Assembly: GCF_016482785.1 (NCBI RefSeq)
Contig: NZ_JAEMXM010000002.1
Coordinates: 434,001 to 498,000, forward strand
DNA from: Paenibacillus alkalitolerans
GTDB lineage: Bacteria; Bacillota; Bacilli; Paenibacillales; YIM-B00363
Direction of reading: 5' to 3'
DNA: 64,000 bases
The position numbers and the translations under genes are program-made. Positions 1 to 9,328 of this stretch are shown in pieces. The notes beneath the pieces are model-generated. The model was not told where the DNA came from and did no database searches. It saw only the letters and a list, made by a program, of their open reading frames with translations. The first letter of the stretch is position 1. Each line of letters begins with the position of its first letter.

Positions 1-464
1 CCAATGACATGTCCTTCCCTTGCAATCCGGCTTGTAACATCAGGTAACGCTTTCGCGCGCGAACCCATGAGAAAGAACGTTCCCTTCACCCCGTGCTTCT
101 TCAATACGTCGAGCACCGCCGGAGTAAAACGGCGATCCGGACCGTCATCGAATGTGAGCGCAATTTGTTTTTTCGTTCTGAGGCCTTGGAGCACTACCGT
201 GTTCGGATACTTTCGCTGCATGAGCCAGTTTGACGCGGGTTTTACTTTCCTGACGTGATGCTCCGGTCCGCCGGCCAAATTCGGAGCCGGAGTTTCCGCC
301 AAAGGTCGAACGCCTTGAGCGTTTACATCGTTGTTTTTGGCGGATGCATCGTTTCCGCCGTGATTTTCGCGATTGTTATTATCGGTGCCTTGTCGTTGCG
401 GCGCAGCGGCATTGCAGGAAGTAACAAGGAGACAAACCGCTATAAATACCGTTATCAAACGCAC
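1..464 (-). CDS. Polysaccharide deacetylase lipoprotein (3' end outside the window)
   Basis: Partial gene: the first 154 codons are visible and the rest lies left of the window. The GTG start at 464 is set by GAGGAGG at 472-478, 7 nt upstream. The N-terminus is a lipoprotein signal peptide with lipobox LVTSC (Cys17), followed by an Asn-rich low-complexity linker to about residue 70. The NodB homology domain begins near residue 98; motif 1 TFDDGP (Asp106/Asp107) is present and the edge falls at REGHVIG, in or near the second metal-binding motif. The family removes N- or O-acetyl groups from peptidoglycan or exported polysaccharides, here probably outside the membrane. The substrate cannot be told from this fragment. 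Confidence 0.85.
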   Translation of the reverse strand, partial: MRLITVFIAVCLLVTSCNAAAPQRQGTDNNNRENHGGNDASAKNNDVNAQGVRPLAETPAPNLAGGPEHHVRKVKPASNWLMQRKYPNTVVLQGLRTKKQIALTFDDGPDRRFTPAVLDVLKKHGVKGTFFLMGSRAKALPDVTSRIAREGHVI

Positions 465-660
465 AAGTAAACCTCCTCGGTCAAATGTTTTCCTTAGGTT
501 TCCCCGGATACGCGGCAGCCAATCCATTGAATGCAGCGAAAAAATGCCCGGGGGGATATGGAAAATATTCGCGAAGCGGGAAATGAAGCAAATGACGAGA
601 AAAGGGTGACACTGAAAGCAAACCGCGATATGAAAACAAACAGGGGAAGGATGTTGCGCT

Positions 661-1167
661 TTGATAAGCGATAATTTGCTTCGGGCATTGAACGGTCAAA
701 TGAACTTCGAATTTTATTCGTCTCAAACGTACTTGTCCATGGGGTCATTTTGCGCTGCGGAAGGGTTTGACGGATTCGCCAATTTTTTTGAAGTGCAAGC
801 GGAAGAAGAGCGGTTTCACGCGATGAAAATATACAGATATATACATTCCCTCGGCAAACATGCCGTCATCGCGGGGATGGACGATCCGGAGAAGCGGTTC
901 GCTTCGATACGGGACGCATTTGAGAAAGGATACGCCCACGAGCGCGAAGTGACGAAGCGGATTTACGCCTTGTCCGACATCGCGCTCAATGAGCGGGAAC
1001 ACGCGACGATGCACTTTCTGAAGTGGTTTATCGACGAACAAGTCGAAGAGGAAGCGATGTTCGACAATATCGTTCACAAGCTAAAACTGATTGAGAAAGA
1101 CTCGAACGCGTTCATCATGATGGACGCGGAATTCGCGAAACGTACGTTTACACCGCCGGCCGAGTAA
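661..1167 (+). CDS. Ferritin (non-haem)
   Basis: A 168-residue protein with the length and ferroxidase residues of bacterial ferritin: Glu17, Glu50 and His53 all sit at their canonical FtnA positions, and the helical pattern is typical. It stores iron as a mineral in a 24-subunit cytoplasmic shell. The TTG start is chosen because the next codons give an N-terminus (MISDNLL) like other Firmicute ferritins, and GGGGAAGG lies about 10 nt upstream; no in-frame ATG fits. The gene converges with the chemoreceptor gene, with only 3 bp between the stop codons. No Fur box was recognised upstream. Confidence 0.93.
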   Translation: MISDNLLRALNGQMNFEFYSSQTYLSMGSFCAAEGFDGFANFFEVQAEEERFHAMKIYRYIHSLGKHAVIAGMDDPEKRFASIRDAFEKGYAHEREVTKRIYALSDIALNEREHATMHFLKWFIDEQVEEEAMFDNIVHKLKLIEKDSNAFIMMDAEFAKRTFTPPAE

Positions 1168-1170
1168 GCT

Positions 1171-2940
1171 CTACAGGCGGAAACGGCCGATTTGCGACTG
1201 CAGGCGGGCCGCCAATTCGGACAGCGAAGAAGCGTATCCCAGCACTTTCTCCATCGCGTGCATTTGCTCCGCGCTGGCGGCCGAAGCTTCTTCGCTCGTG
1301 CTTGCCCCTTCTTGAGCCACGGCGTTCACCTGACGGATCGCCTTCACAATATGTTCGCTGCCGGTGCTTAACCGCTCGATCGACGAAGCGACCTCGGCGA
1401 TTTTCTGGGAAACGTCCGTAACGGACTCATCGATCGTTTGGAACACTTGATTTACTTGTTCGGTTCGCGCAATTCCCTCTTTCACTTTGGCGCTTCCTTG
1501 CTCAACCATGCACAGAACGTTACCGACATCCGCTTGAATCGAACGGACAATGGCTCCGATTTTTTTAGACGATTGCGACGATTGTTCGGCCAATGAACGT
1601 ATTTCAGAGGCAACGACCGCAAAGCCCCTTCCGGCTTCCCCGGCTCTCGCCGCCTCGATGGAAGCGTTAAGCGCCAACAAGTTCGTTTGAGTCGACACGT
1701 CTGCGATCAATGTAAGAATCAAACCGATTTCTTTCGAGCGGCTGGTCAATGCGTCGACGACGTCTTCCATTCCAGTTACCGTACGGTGAATTTCATCCAT
1801 TTGTCCTACGACTGCGCATACGGCATCCAATCCTTCTCGGGAAGCATGCTTGGCCCGTTCGCTCAAACCGGAAACTTCCGCGCTGTTCGTTGATATGTTC
1901 TCCATTTCGGAAGCGATCTCTTCGATCGATTCGGTAGCGGCCGTCACGCTCTCCACTTGAATCTCCAGACCTGATGACAATTGTTCGTTTCCTGCGGCAA
2001 TTTGCTCGGCGGCCCTTGCCGTTTGCTGTGCATTCGTTTGGAGCTGTACCGACACGTCGGCCAGCTGCATCGCGCCGTCGCGGACGTTCTCAAACAGCGA
2101 GCGCAGCCCGCCGATCATCGAGTTGAACGATGCCGACAGCGCGCCCAACTCGTCGTCCCGGTCCAGCTTCCATATGACGGAAAGATTGCCGGATTCCGCT
2201 TCGGACATCTTTTGGCGCAGCTGGACGATAGGGGCCGACACGTTTCTGGCGATCCCCCATCCCGCCCAAAACAGGCACAGCGCGGCCGCAATCACGAAAG
2301 CGAGCGATATCCATAACGCCGATCCGATCGTTCGCAAGTTGTCGTTTTGGATTTGATTCGCTTTCTCCGTATAGTAAGACACGATTTGCTTCGCCGCAGC
2401 TTCTTTGTTTTCGCGATACGGCATGACGTTCTGCTTATAAACCAAAAACCCGAGATTTTTTTGATCTTCGGAAACCAACTGAATCACTTCCGCCCGGTAA
2501 TTATCGAAATTGGCCGCCAGCGTCTTGAACTCATCCCACGCAGGTGCGATCTCCGGATCAATCGGGCGCCGTTCGAACCGCTTTATGAGTTCATCGCTTT
2601 CTCCCTGCAGCGCTTGAAGCTGTTCGGTGGCGGTTTGCCGCTCAAAGTTGGTGTCCGCCATAATCAGTTCGAGCATTTTCGTTTCGCTCGTTCGTTGATT
2701 CAGCGAAACCGCTTGCGCGATTTGGACGGGATTGAAAGCGTCCGACTGCAAGGAGCGCGAGTTGTCGTTAATCATCATCAAGAATATGTAATTGACGCCG
2801 CCGACCAGCAGTAGAAATAATAAAGCTGTGCCGACAAGCGTGAAAATTTTGCGGGACGTGTTCATTCGCCGCCATATGGAGCTCAAAGGAAATTTGCCGG
2901 TTACAAACCACCGGTCAATTGCGTGCAGTCTGCCTTTCAT
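1171..2940 (-). CDS. Methyl-accepting chemotaxis protein
   Basis: A 589-residue transmembrane chemoreceptor. A first membrane segment lies at about residues 33-56, followed by a helical extracytoplasmic domain of four-helix-bundle type, a second membrane segment near 203-225, a HAMP domain to about 275, and a long coiled-coil signalling domain. The hairpin tip that contacts CheA/CheW is recognisable ([15 protein letters not shown], then LAEQS). The ATG start follows AGGAGG at 9 nt. The ligand is unknown, because small sensing domains of this class give no substrate clue. No che genes are nearby, so it acts with proteins encoded elsewhere. Confidence 0.95.
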   Translation of the reverse strand: MKGRLHAIDRWFVTGKFPLSSIWRRMNTSRKIFTLVGTALLFLLLVGGVNYIFLMMINDNSRSLQSDAFNPVQIAQAVSLNQRTSETKMLELIMADTNFERQTATEQLQALQGESDELIKRFERRPIDPEIAPAWDEFKTLAANFDNYRAEVIQLVSEDQKNLGFLVYKQNVMPYRENKEAAAKQIVSYYTEKANQIQNDNLRTIGSALWISLAFVIAAALCLFWAGWGIARNVSAPIVQLRQKMSEAESGNLSVIWKLDRDDELGALSASFNSMIGGLRSLFENVRDGAMQLADVSVQLQTNAQQTARAAEQIAAGNEQLSSGLEIQVESVTAATESIEEIASEMENISTNSAEVSGLSERAKHASREGLDAVCAVVGQMDEIHRTVTGMEDVVDALTSRSKEIGLILTLIADVSTQTNLLALNASIEAARAGEAGRGFAVVASEIRSLAEQSSQSSKKIGAIVRSIQADVGNVLCMVEQGSAKVKEGIARTEQVNQVFQTIDESVTDVSQKIAEVASSIERLSTGSEHIVKAIRQVNAVAQEGASTSEEASAASAEQMHAMEKVLGYASSLSELAARLQSQIGRFRL

Positions 2941-3010
2941 GTTGATCGTCCTCCTTTAGTAGTAGTATTTTAGTTCGACACATTTCGCCAAAATCCCTTT
3001 CAAAAAAATA

Positions 3011-3036
3011 ATGCGCGTAAGTTTTCTTACGCACAT
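3011..3036 (-). terminator. Rho-independent terminator after the M24 peptidase gene
   Basis: Arms 3011-3021 and 3026-3036 form an 11-bp stem (one mismatch) with a 4-nt loop. Read on the minus strand it is followed by TATTTTTTT. It lies 25 nt after the peptidase stop codon. Confidence 0.85.
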
Positions 3037-3060
3037 TTCTAACGCACATTATTTATCGAA

Positions 3061-4236
3061 TCATATTCGAATGAGGCCTTCAGCCGACAAGGTTAGCTTC
3101 TCGAACCCGTCATCCGTTATGACATAAGTGTTTTCGATTCCGACCACCCCGCGGCCGGGGAACGTGAATTTCGGTTCGACGGCGACGACCATGCCTGCTT
3201 CCAAAGGTGTCGCGAAGCCTTTCGCCAATACCGGCCACTCATCGATCTCCAAGCCTATTCCGTGTCCGACAAACTTCACGGCGTCGCTCTTATATCCCAT
3301 GAAATGCTCTGCAAAGGGTGAAGAGCGGGCCGCCGAAAGCGCAAGCTCATATATATCCTCACAGACAGCCCCGGGCTTAAGCTGCCGCTCCACGGCTCTT
3401 AAAATCGATTCCGACCGGTCGTATGCTTCTTGGAGATCGTCGTCAAGCCTGCCGATGACGGCCGTTCTCGTTTGATCCGTGACATAGCCGTCTATGGAAC
3501 AGCCGATATCAAGCAATATCGGTTCGTTCGCTTGAATAATGCTGCGGCCGGCGCCTTTGGGGAAAGCGGGATGCAGCCCTTCTCCTCCGGCAGGACCGTC
3601 GAACGCGGACGGCTTAGCGGCCGCCGCGCCGCTCGCCGCGATGCCGGTAACGAGCTCCATATTCATGGCGCGCACACGCATAAGACCAAGATGCCCGGAC
3701 TTGCGCAGCACGTACTCGATTTCGGCCAACAATTCGATTTCCGTCATTCCCTCTCGCAGCTTTCCCGACGCTTCCCGCAGCGCTTTGTCCGCGGTTTGCG
3801 CCGCTAGCCGCATGCTCTGCAGCTCTTCCGGCGATTTGACCATGCGCAGCTCGCGCACGACGGTTGCGCCGTTCGTCCAGACCGCCGCAGGCCATGAAGC
3901 TTTCAGCCGCTCGAACCATTCCACCGGCAGCACGTCGTACGTTAAAGCGATGACGGGTCCGTTCGCCAATTGCGGATACGCTCCGGCTACCGTTGCCCCG
4001 AACGACCTGAGACTGCCGAGCGGTTCCACGCGAACGGCGCTCTCCTCGGCTGCGCGCGTCACGCTTCTCCGGACGTAGAACGCCGGCTCGCCCGCCGCCG
4101 GAACGACCAACAAACCTGCTTGCATCGTTCCCGTCAAATAAAAAATGTCCACATTATGAGTAACGATGAACGCGTCGATTCCGCGTTCCGCCAACTTTTG
4201 CTGCAGACGTTGAATTCTATTTCCGTATATGGACAC
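3061..4236 (-). CDS. M24 family metallopeptidase (Xaa-Pro dipeptidase/aminopeptidase type)
   Basis: A 391-residue cytoplasmic peptidase with the creatinase N-terminal domain (about 1-130) and the pita-bread M24 catalytic domain. The five metal ligands can be picked out: two Asp in the IDGYVTDQTRT region, His in VGHGIGLEIDEWP, and Glu in AVEPKF and in GIENTY. The family cleaves X-Pro bonds, usually with Mn2+ or Co2+. I start at GTG 4236 rather than the ATG at 4263 because GAGGAGG lies just upstream of the GTG, inside the longer reading. The gene is monocistronic, with a good terminator downstream. The exact peptide substrate is not predictable. Confidence 0.9.
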   Translation of the reverse strand: MSIYGNRIQRLQQKLAERGIDAFIVTHNVDIFYLTGTMQAGLLVVPAAGEPAFYVRRSVTRAAEESAVRVEPLGSLRSFGATVAGAYPQLANGPVIALTYDVLPVEWFERLKASWPAAVWTNGATVVRELRMVKSPEELQSMRLAAQTADKALREASGKLREGMTEIELLAEIEYVLRKSGHLGLMRVRAMNMELVTGIAASGAAAAKPSAFDGPAGGEGLHPAFPKGAGRSIIQANEPILLDIGCSIDGYVTDQTRTAVIGRLDDDLQEAYDRSESILRAVERQLKPGAVCEDIYELALSAARSSPFAEHFMGYKSDAVKFVGHGIGLEIDEWPVLAKGFATPLEAGMVVAVEPKFTFPGRGVVGIENTYVITDDGFEKLTLSAEGLIRI

Positions 4237-4416
4237 ACGCAAACCTCCTCGTATATAGTTCATAATTCCCCGCGCCTTATTTTTTCTTCTTCACATTGGA
4301 AAATCCTTCTGTGCGGCGGTTTTCGGCTGCGCTTTCTTTTTCATTGACGTCCTTGAAGGTACGGAGTAGTATGGACGTGGAAACCACTGGAGAGCCGCAT
4401 TGAAGGAGGGTTACTA

Positions 4417-5274
4417 ATGTTGAAAGGTTTAACGCGCGCGGGTGTCGGCGACGCCGGACCGCTTGACCGCTTCGTCGAGCTGGCTTCAGCGTACGGCTTC
4501 GATGCCGTTGATGCAAGCGGGAACGAATTGCGGGAATGGATTTCACGGGACGGACTTTCTAACGTGCTGGATACGCTCAAGGAGCGCGGCGTCGCGATCG
4601 GATCGATCGGATTTCCCGTGGAATGGCGCGAGTCGGAAGACAGATTCAGGTCCGGCCTCGTTACGTTGGCCCAAGATGCCGCGCTTGCCGCCGAAGTCGG
4701 CTGCAAAGCTTGCTGTACATACGTTCTCCCGTCCACCGATTGGAACGCTGCCCGCTTTATGGCCGTCGCCACCCGCAGGTTGCGTGAATGCGCCGTAATA
4801 CTCGGTTCTTTCGGCATAAGGCTTGGCATCGAGTTCGTCGGTCCGCATCATCTTCGTACAAGATGGAAAAATCCGTTCATCTGGGATGTGGACAGCCATT
4901 TGGAATGGATCGACGCCATCGGCGAACGCAACGTCGGCTTGCTGTTCGACTCTTATCACTGGTATACGAATGAGCTGGGCATAGAAGATATAAGGCGGTT
5001 GACCGCCGATCAAATCGTTCACGTGCACATCAACGACGCGAAAGACGTCCCGGTTTCGGAGGCGCTTGACAACGACCGCATTTATCCGGGAGAGGGCGTC
5101 ATCGATTTAAAGGGTTTTCTACAAGGGCTGCACAGCATCGGATACCGCGGCGTCGTCGCTCAAGAAATTCTTACTCCCGCCTCCGCCGGGCAAACTGCCG
5201 CAGAGCTGCTGGAACGATCAAGAAGTGCGTTCCAACGGACGTTCGACGCGGCTTTCGGTACGGACCGGATGTAG
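4417..5274 (+). CDS. Sugar phosphate isomerase/epimerase (AP endonuclease 2 superfamily TIM barrel)
   Basis: A 285-residue single-domain TIM barrel of the IolE/IolI/xylose-isomerase-like superfamily. Candidate metal ligands are Glu in IEFVG, Asp in LLFDSYHWY, the HVHIND segment, and Glu in VAQEIL near the C-terminus. Relatives isomerise, epimerise or dehydrate sugars or inositol derivatives; the substrate cannot be assigned because no sugar operon surrounds it. The ATG follows AAGGAGGG. It is divergent from the M24 peptidase gene and appears to stand alone. Confidence 0.8.
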   Translation: MLKGLTRAGVGDAGPLDRFVELASAYGFDAVDASGNELREWISRDGLSNVLDTLKERGVAIGSIGFPVEWRESEDRFRSGLVTLAQDAALAAEVGCKACCTYVLPSTDWNAARFMAVATRRLRECAVILGSFGIRLGIEFVGPHHLRTRWKNPFIWDVDSHLEWIDAIGERNVGLLFDSYHWYTNELGIEDIRRLTADQIVHVHINDAKDVPVSEALDNDRIYPGEGVIDLKGFLQGLHSIGYRGVVAQEILTPASAGQTAAELLERSRSAFQRTFDAAFGTDRM

Positions 5275-5335
5275 ATGCAGCGGAATATTATTGCCGCAAC
5301 AAACGAAAAACATCGCCGCTGGTCATCCCGTCGCG

Positions 5336-5425
5336 AATAAAGGGAACTAGAAGCGCTTATTGGGCTGATTTTCGGCTGATTGCTCTCGAAAATCCGCAGC
5401 TAGCGCCTCTAGTTCCCTTATTTTC
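5336..5425. repeat. 90-bp inverted-repeat element
   Basis: Near-perfect inverted arms at 5336-5356 and 5403-5422 (core GGGAACTAGA paired with TCTAGTTCCC) enclose about 46 bp, itself partly self-complementary. It lies between the convergent isomerase and ABC-transporter genes. There is no U-tract typical of a terminator. It resembles in style the other intergenic repeats in this window. Confidence 0.6.
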
Positions 5426-5465
5426 AACAAATGCGCCTAACCCGGCCCGGCTCGCTCCCCCCGCC

Positions 5466-7313
5466 TCACACCGCTTCTTCCAAAAAGCGATATTGCGCCT
5501 GGATCAAGCCGTAATATTCTCCCTGTAACCGCATTAGCTCGTCATGATCGCCCTGTTCGATAATTTGGCCGTGGTCGAGCACGACGATCTGATCCGCTCC
5601 CCGAATGGTCGACAGACGATGCGCGATAATAAACGACGTGCGGCCCGCAAGCAGCTTCTTCAACGCCTGCTGAATCTTGGCTTCGGTTTCCGTATCGATG
5701 CTGGCGGTCGCCTCGTCGAGAATGAGCACACGAGGATCGGCGAGCAGCGCGCGGGCGAACGATATCAACTGCCGCTGCCCCATCGATAGGACGTTGCCTC
5801 TCTCTTCCACTTCCGTATCGTATCCGCTCGGCAGCGCCGCGATGAAATCGTGCGCGCCGACCGCTTTGGCGGCCTCTTCCACTTCGGCGTCCGTCGCATC
5901 CAACCTGCCGAACCGGATATTATCCCGGATCGTTCCGGAGAAGATGAACGTATCCTGCAGCACGATGCCGACTTGCGAGCGCAAGCTTTGAATCTTCACG
6001 TCACGAATGTCGGTACCGTCTATTAAGACGCTTCCTTCCGTCACGTCGTAGAACCGGCAGAGCAGGTTGATGAACGTACTCTTGCCGGAGCCGGTGTGGC
6101 CGACGAGCGCAACCGATTGTCCCGCCTTGACATCGAGGCTTACGCCGCGCAGCGCGGGACGTCCCTTCTCGTATTCGAACACGACATTGTTGAAGCGGAC
6201 GTCGCCGCGAATCGTCGGAAGCGGTTCGGCTTCCCTCTTCTCCGCGACCGTCGGCTGCTCGTCGATAAATTCGAAGATGCGCTCGGACGACGCCATGGCG
6301 ATCAGCAGCTGCGAATACATCATTCCTAACCGGTTGATCGGCTCCCAGAAGTTGCCGACATACATGACGAAGGAAATCAACAAGCCGATCGTCATTTCTT
6401 TCGATTCGATCAAGAACGCGCCGTAGAAAAACAGTATGAACGTGCCGAGTCCGCCGGTCACTTCAATGAGCGGGTTGAACGTTTGGTTCAAGCCGGAGCC
6501 GATGTCCCAAGCTTTCTTGTTCGAGGTGTTCATCCCGTCGAAGTAGGCCATGTTCTCCTTCTCCTGTGTGAACGCCTGCGTGACGCGAATGCCTTGGATG
6601 CTCTCGTTCAAGTGCGAATTGATGCGCGATTGCTTCATCCGCACGTCCTGCCATGCTCGCCGGATGCGGCGGCGCAGCTTCGTGGATACCAAGAACATGA
6701 TCGGAACGGTGATCATAATGGCAAGCCCGAGTTTAATGTTAAGCGACAGCAAAATAATGATAATGCCGACGAGCTGCACGCAATCGATCAATATGTTGAT
6801 GACGCCGTTCGTAAACAAATCCTGGAGCGAGTTGACGTCGTTCGTGATCCGCACGAGCACCGATCCGGCCGGCCGCTTGTCGAAGAAGCGGAAGCTGAGC
6901 CGTTGGATGTGCTGAAACAGATGCTGTCTCAAATCGTAAATGACGCGCTGACCGATAATGTTGGTAAACCGGATCCGGTAAAGTCCCGCCGCCCACTGTA
7001 CGATAAATAATGCGGCAATGGCGGAGCAGAACGTCCATAGCAATCCTAGTGATTTGCCCTTCTCGACCGCATCGATGGCGTTGCCGATCAGAAGCGGAAC
7101 GAGCAGCTTCGTTATCGTGCCGAGCACCATCATAATGATGACGACGGGCAGCAATTGCCGTGCATAGGGCTTGATATAAACAGCCAGCCGGTAAAATTGG
7201 CCCCAGTCGAACGGCTTCTCCATCACATCGTCGTCTTGATACACAAACCGCTCGTTCTTCGATTGCCGTTCTTCCGTCTTTGCGGCGTTTTGCCGCGTCG
7301 CTTCGTCGCTCAT
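5466..7313 (-). CDS. ABC exporter half-transporter, canonical Walker B subunit
   Basis: A 615-residue half-transporter: a charged cytoplasmic N-terminus (1-45), six membrane helices (about 50-330) and an ABC ATPase domain. Walker A is GHTGSGKST and Walker B ends LILDEATAS with the catalytic Glu present. The signature is LSMGQ instead of LSGGQ. Its ATG overlaps the TGA of the upstream 604-residue subunit by 4 nt, so the two are translationally coupled and form a heterodimer like YfiB/YfiC or BmrC/BmrD of Bacillus subtilis, which export drugs or other amphipathic compounds. The partner carries the complementary defect (see findings). The substrate is unknown. Confidence 0.92.
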   Translation of the reverse strand: MSDEATRQNAAKTEERQSKNERFVYQDDDVMEKPFDWGQFYRLAVYIKPYARQLLPVVIIMMVLGTITKLLVPLLIGNAIDAVEKGKSLGLLWTFCSAIAALFIVQWAAGLYRIRFTNIIGQRVIYDLRQHLFQHIQRLSFRFFDKRPAGSVLVRITNDVNSLQDLFTNGVINILIDCVQLVGIIIILLSLNIKLGLAIMITVPIMFLVSTKLRRRIRRAWQDVRMKQSRINSHLNESIQGIRVTQAFTQEKENMAYFDGMNTSNKKAWDIGSGLNQTFNPLIEVTGGLGTFILFFYGAFLIESKEMTIGLLISFVMYVGNFWEPINRLGMMYSQLLIAMASSERIFEFIDEQPTVAEKREAEPLPTIRGDVRFNNVVFEYEKGRPALRGVSLDVKAGQSVALVGHTGSGKSTFINLLCRFYDVTEGSVLIDGTDIRDVKIQSLRSQVGIVLQDTFIFSGTIRDNIRFGRLDATDAEVEEAAKAVGAHDFIAALPSGYDTEVEERGNVLSMGQRQLISFARALLADPRVLILDEATASIDTETEAKIQQALKKLLAGRTSFIIAHRLSTIRGADQIVVLDHGQIIEQGDHDELMRLQGEYYGLIQAQYRFLEEAV

Positions 7314-9124
7314 CCGTGCGCCAACCTCCGTTCCTCCAGCCTTCGCTCTTCCGTATTTCGCTCTTCCAGCCTTCTAGCCACCACATCCGGATGGTCCGAA
7401 TACTGAATGTTGTATGTGTCCAAGTATCGTCCCGGCCGGTTCAACAGCTGCTGATGCGTGCCCCGTTGAACGACTCGCCCTTCATCCAGGACGATGATTT
7501 CGTCCGCGTGCTTGAGCGAAGAAATTCGGTGGGCGATTACGAAGGTCGTACGGCCTTTCATCACTTGACGAAGACCGAGCTGAATTTCGTGTTCCGTCTC
7601 CATGTCGACCGCGCTCGTCGCATCGTCCAGAATGAGCACCTTCGGATTTTCGATAATGGCCCGTGCGATCGCAATGCGCTGCTTCTGACCGCCGGAAAGG
7701 CCCATGCCCCGTTCCCCGACGATCGTGTCGTACCCTTGCGGCAGCTCCATTATGAAATCGTGCGCTTTGGCCAATTTGGCCGCCTCGATGATGCGTTCCA
7801 TGGACACGTCGCGCTGGCCGTAAGCGATGTTGTTGCGAATCGACGAAGAGAACAAGAATGTTTCTTGGAATACGACCGCGATTTGTTGGCGCAAGCTCTC
7901 GATCGTAATGTCGCGAATGTCGCGGCCGTCGAGGGTGATACGGCCTTCCTTCACGTTATAAGCGCGTAGAAGCAGCTGAGTCACTGTCGTTTTCCCGGAG
8001 CCTGTAGGTCCCAGCAGTCCGATGACCGATCCCGGCGGAGCATCCGCCGAAAAATCGCGCAGCGCCGGCGCTTTCTCCGGATAGGAGAACGTTACGTTCT
8101 CGAAACGGACATGGCCTTCAACCGCCTCGGGGTTCAAGACAGTCGCGTTCTCAGAATCTTTCACATGAATGTGATGATGCAATATTTCAAGCACCCGTTC
8201 CCCGGAAGCTTTCGATTGCGTATAGTTGTTGATATGAAACCCGAGCATCCAGAGCGGACCGATAATGTACCAGATCAAGGAGAAAAACGCCGCCAATTCG
8301 CCGACGGTCATCTCGCCCCGGAGAACGAATGCGCCTCCTGCAGCCAGCAAGACGACGACGCTCAAGTTCGCAAACAGTTCCATAAGAGGGAAGTATTTCG
8401 ACCAAATCGATGCGGTATCGATCGTATGATCGCGAAAGACGCGGCTTCGTTCCGAAAACTTCTCCACCTCATGCGCTTCGCGCGCGAACGACTTGACGGT
8501 GCGGACTCCGGTAATATTTTCCTGAACCGTAGTCGTCAGTTCGCTCATCGATTGGCGGATCAGCCGGAATGCGGGATGTATTTTCGACTCGAACCGTAAT
8601 GCCGTAAACACGAGGAAAGGCATCGTCACCAGCGAAATGAGCATCAGCTTCCAATTATACGCGGCCATCATGATAACTCCGAACCCGACCATCAAGAACA
8701 CATTGAGAAACTGAGCGAATCCGAAGCCGATAAATTGACGAATCGCGTCCAAATCGGCGGTCAGGCGTGACATAAGGTCGCCGGTTCTGGCTTTGTCGTA
8801 GTATTGAAACGACAAATACTGCAGCTTCTCGTAGCTTGCTTTGCGAAGGTTGTAAGCGACCCGGTTACCGAGCCGTCCGCCGCTCAATCCGTGCAGGAAC
8901 TGAAACGTTCCTTTCACGATGACGACTCCAAGCACCGTAAAAGCGACCGCCGGTACTTCCCCGTATTGTCCTTTGGTCACAATTTCGTCGATGAGATACT
9001 CCAGCATGTAAGGATACACAAGTCCCAACGCCGTCGAAACCGCCAAACATAATACGGATGCAAAAATGAGATACTTCAGCCGCCCAAGCCAATAAAACCT
9101 TCGAAGCTGTCGAAACACTTCCAT
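7310..9124 (-). CDS. ABC exporter half-transporter, degenerate Walker B subunit
   Basis: A 604-residue half-transporter with six membrane helices (about 18-310) and an ABC domain. Walker A is GPTGSGKTT and the signature is canonical LSGGQKQR, but Walker B reads LILDDATSAVD, with Asp where the catalytic Glu normally stands. That substitution marks the non-hydrolysing site of heterodimeric exporters. It is the first gene of the pair, overlapping the next by 4 nt. The ATG has GGAGGGG about 11 nt upstream. Family knowledge points to multidrug-type export; nothing in the sequence identifies the cargo. Confidence 0.92.
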   Translation of the reverse strand: MEVFRQLRRFYWLGRLKYLIFASVLCLAVSTALGLVYPYMLEYLIDEIVTKGQYGEVPAVAFTVLGVVIVKGTFQFLHGLSGGRLGNRVAYNLRKASYEKLQYLSFQYYDKARTGDLMSRLTADLDAIRQFIGFGFAQFLNVFLMVGFGVIMMAAYNWKLMLISLVTMPFLVFTALRFESKIHPAFRLIRQSMSELTTTVQENITGVRTVKSFAREAHEVEKFSERSRVFRDHTIDTASIWSKYFPLMELFANLSVVVLLAAGGAFVLRGEMTVGELAAFFSLIWYIIGPLWMLGFHINNYTQSKASGERVLEILHHHIHVKDSENATVLNPEAVEGHVRFENVTFSYPEKAPALRDFSADAPPGSVIGLLGPTGSGKTTVTQLLLRAYNVKEGRITLDGRDIRDITIESLRQQIAVVFQETFLFSSSIRNNIAYGQRDVSMERIIEAAKLAKAHDFIMELPQGYDTIVGERGMGLSGGQKQRIAIARAIIENPKVLILDDATSAVDMETEHEIQLGLRQVMKGRTTFVIAHRISSLKHADEIIVLDEGRVVQRGTHQQLLNRPGRYLDTYNIQYSDHPDVVARRLEERNTEERRLEERRLAHG

Positions 9125-9328
9125 GTTGTATGGGTCCCCTCCCCGATCGGTCCGTTCCGCGTTTTTCTTTCGATTACGCGGTATTTTAAAGCCTTAATGC
9201 AGTGTAGCACCGCAAGTAAGAACATTCAAAATGGAAACGGACCCGAATATAGGGAGATTTCACGTTTTTGCCACATTTCGCGAAGCGAGCGGGCACATTT
9301 CATGGAAATCATCGAAATCGTTATCTTT

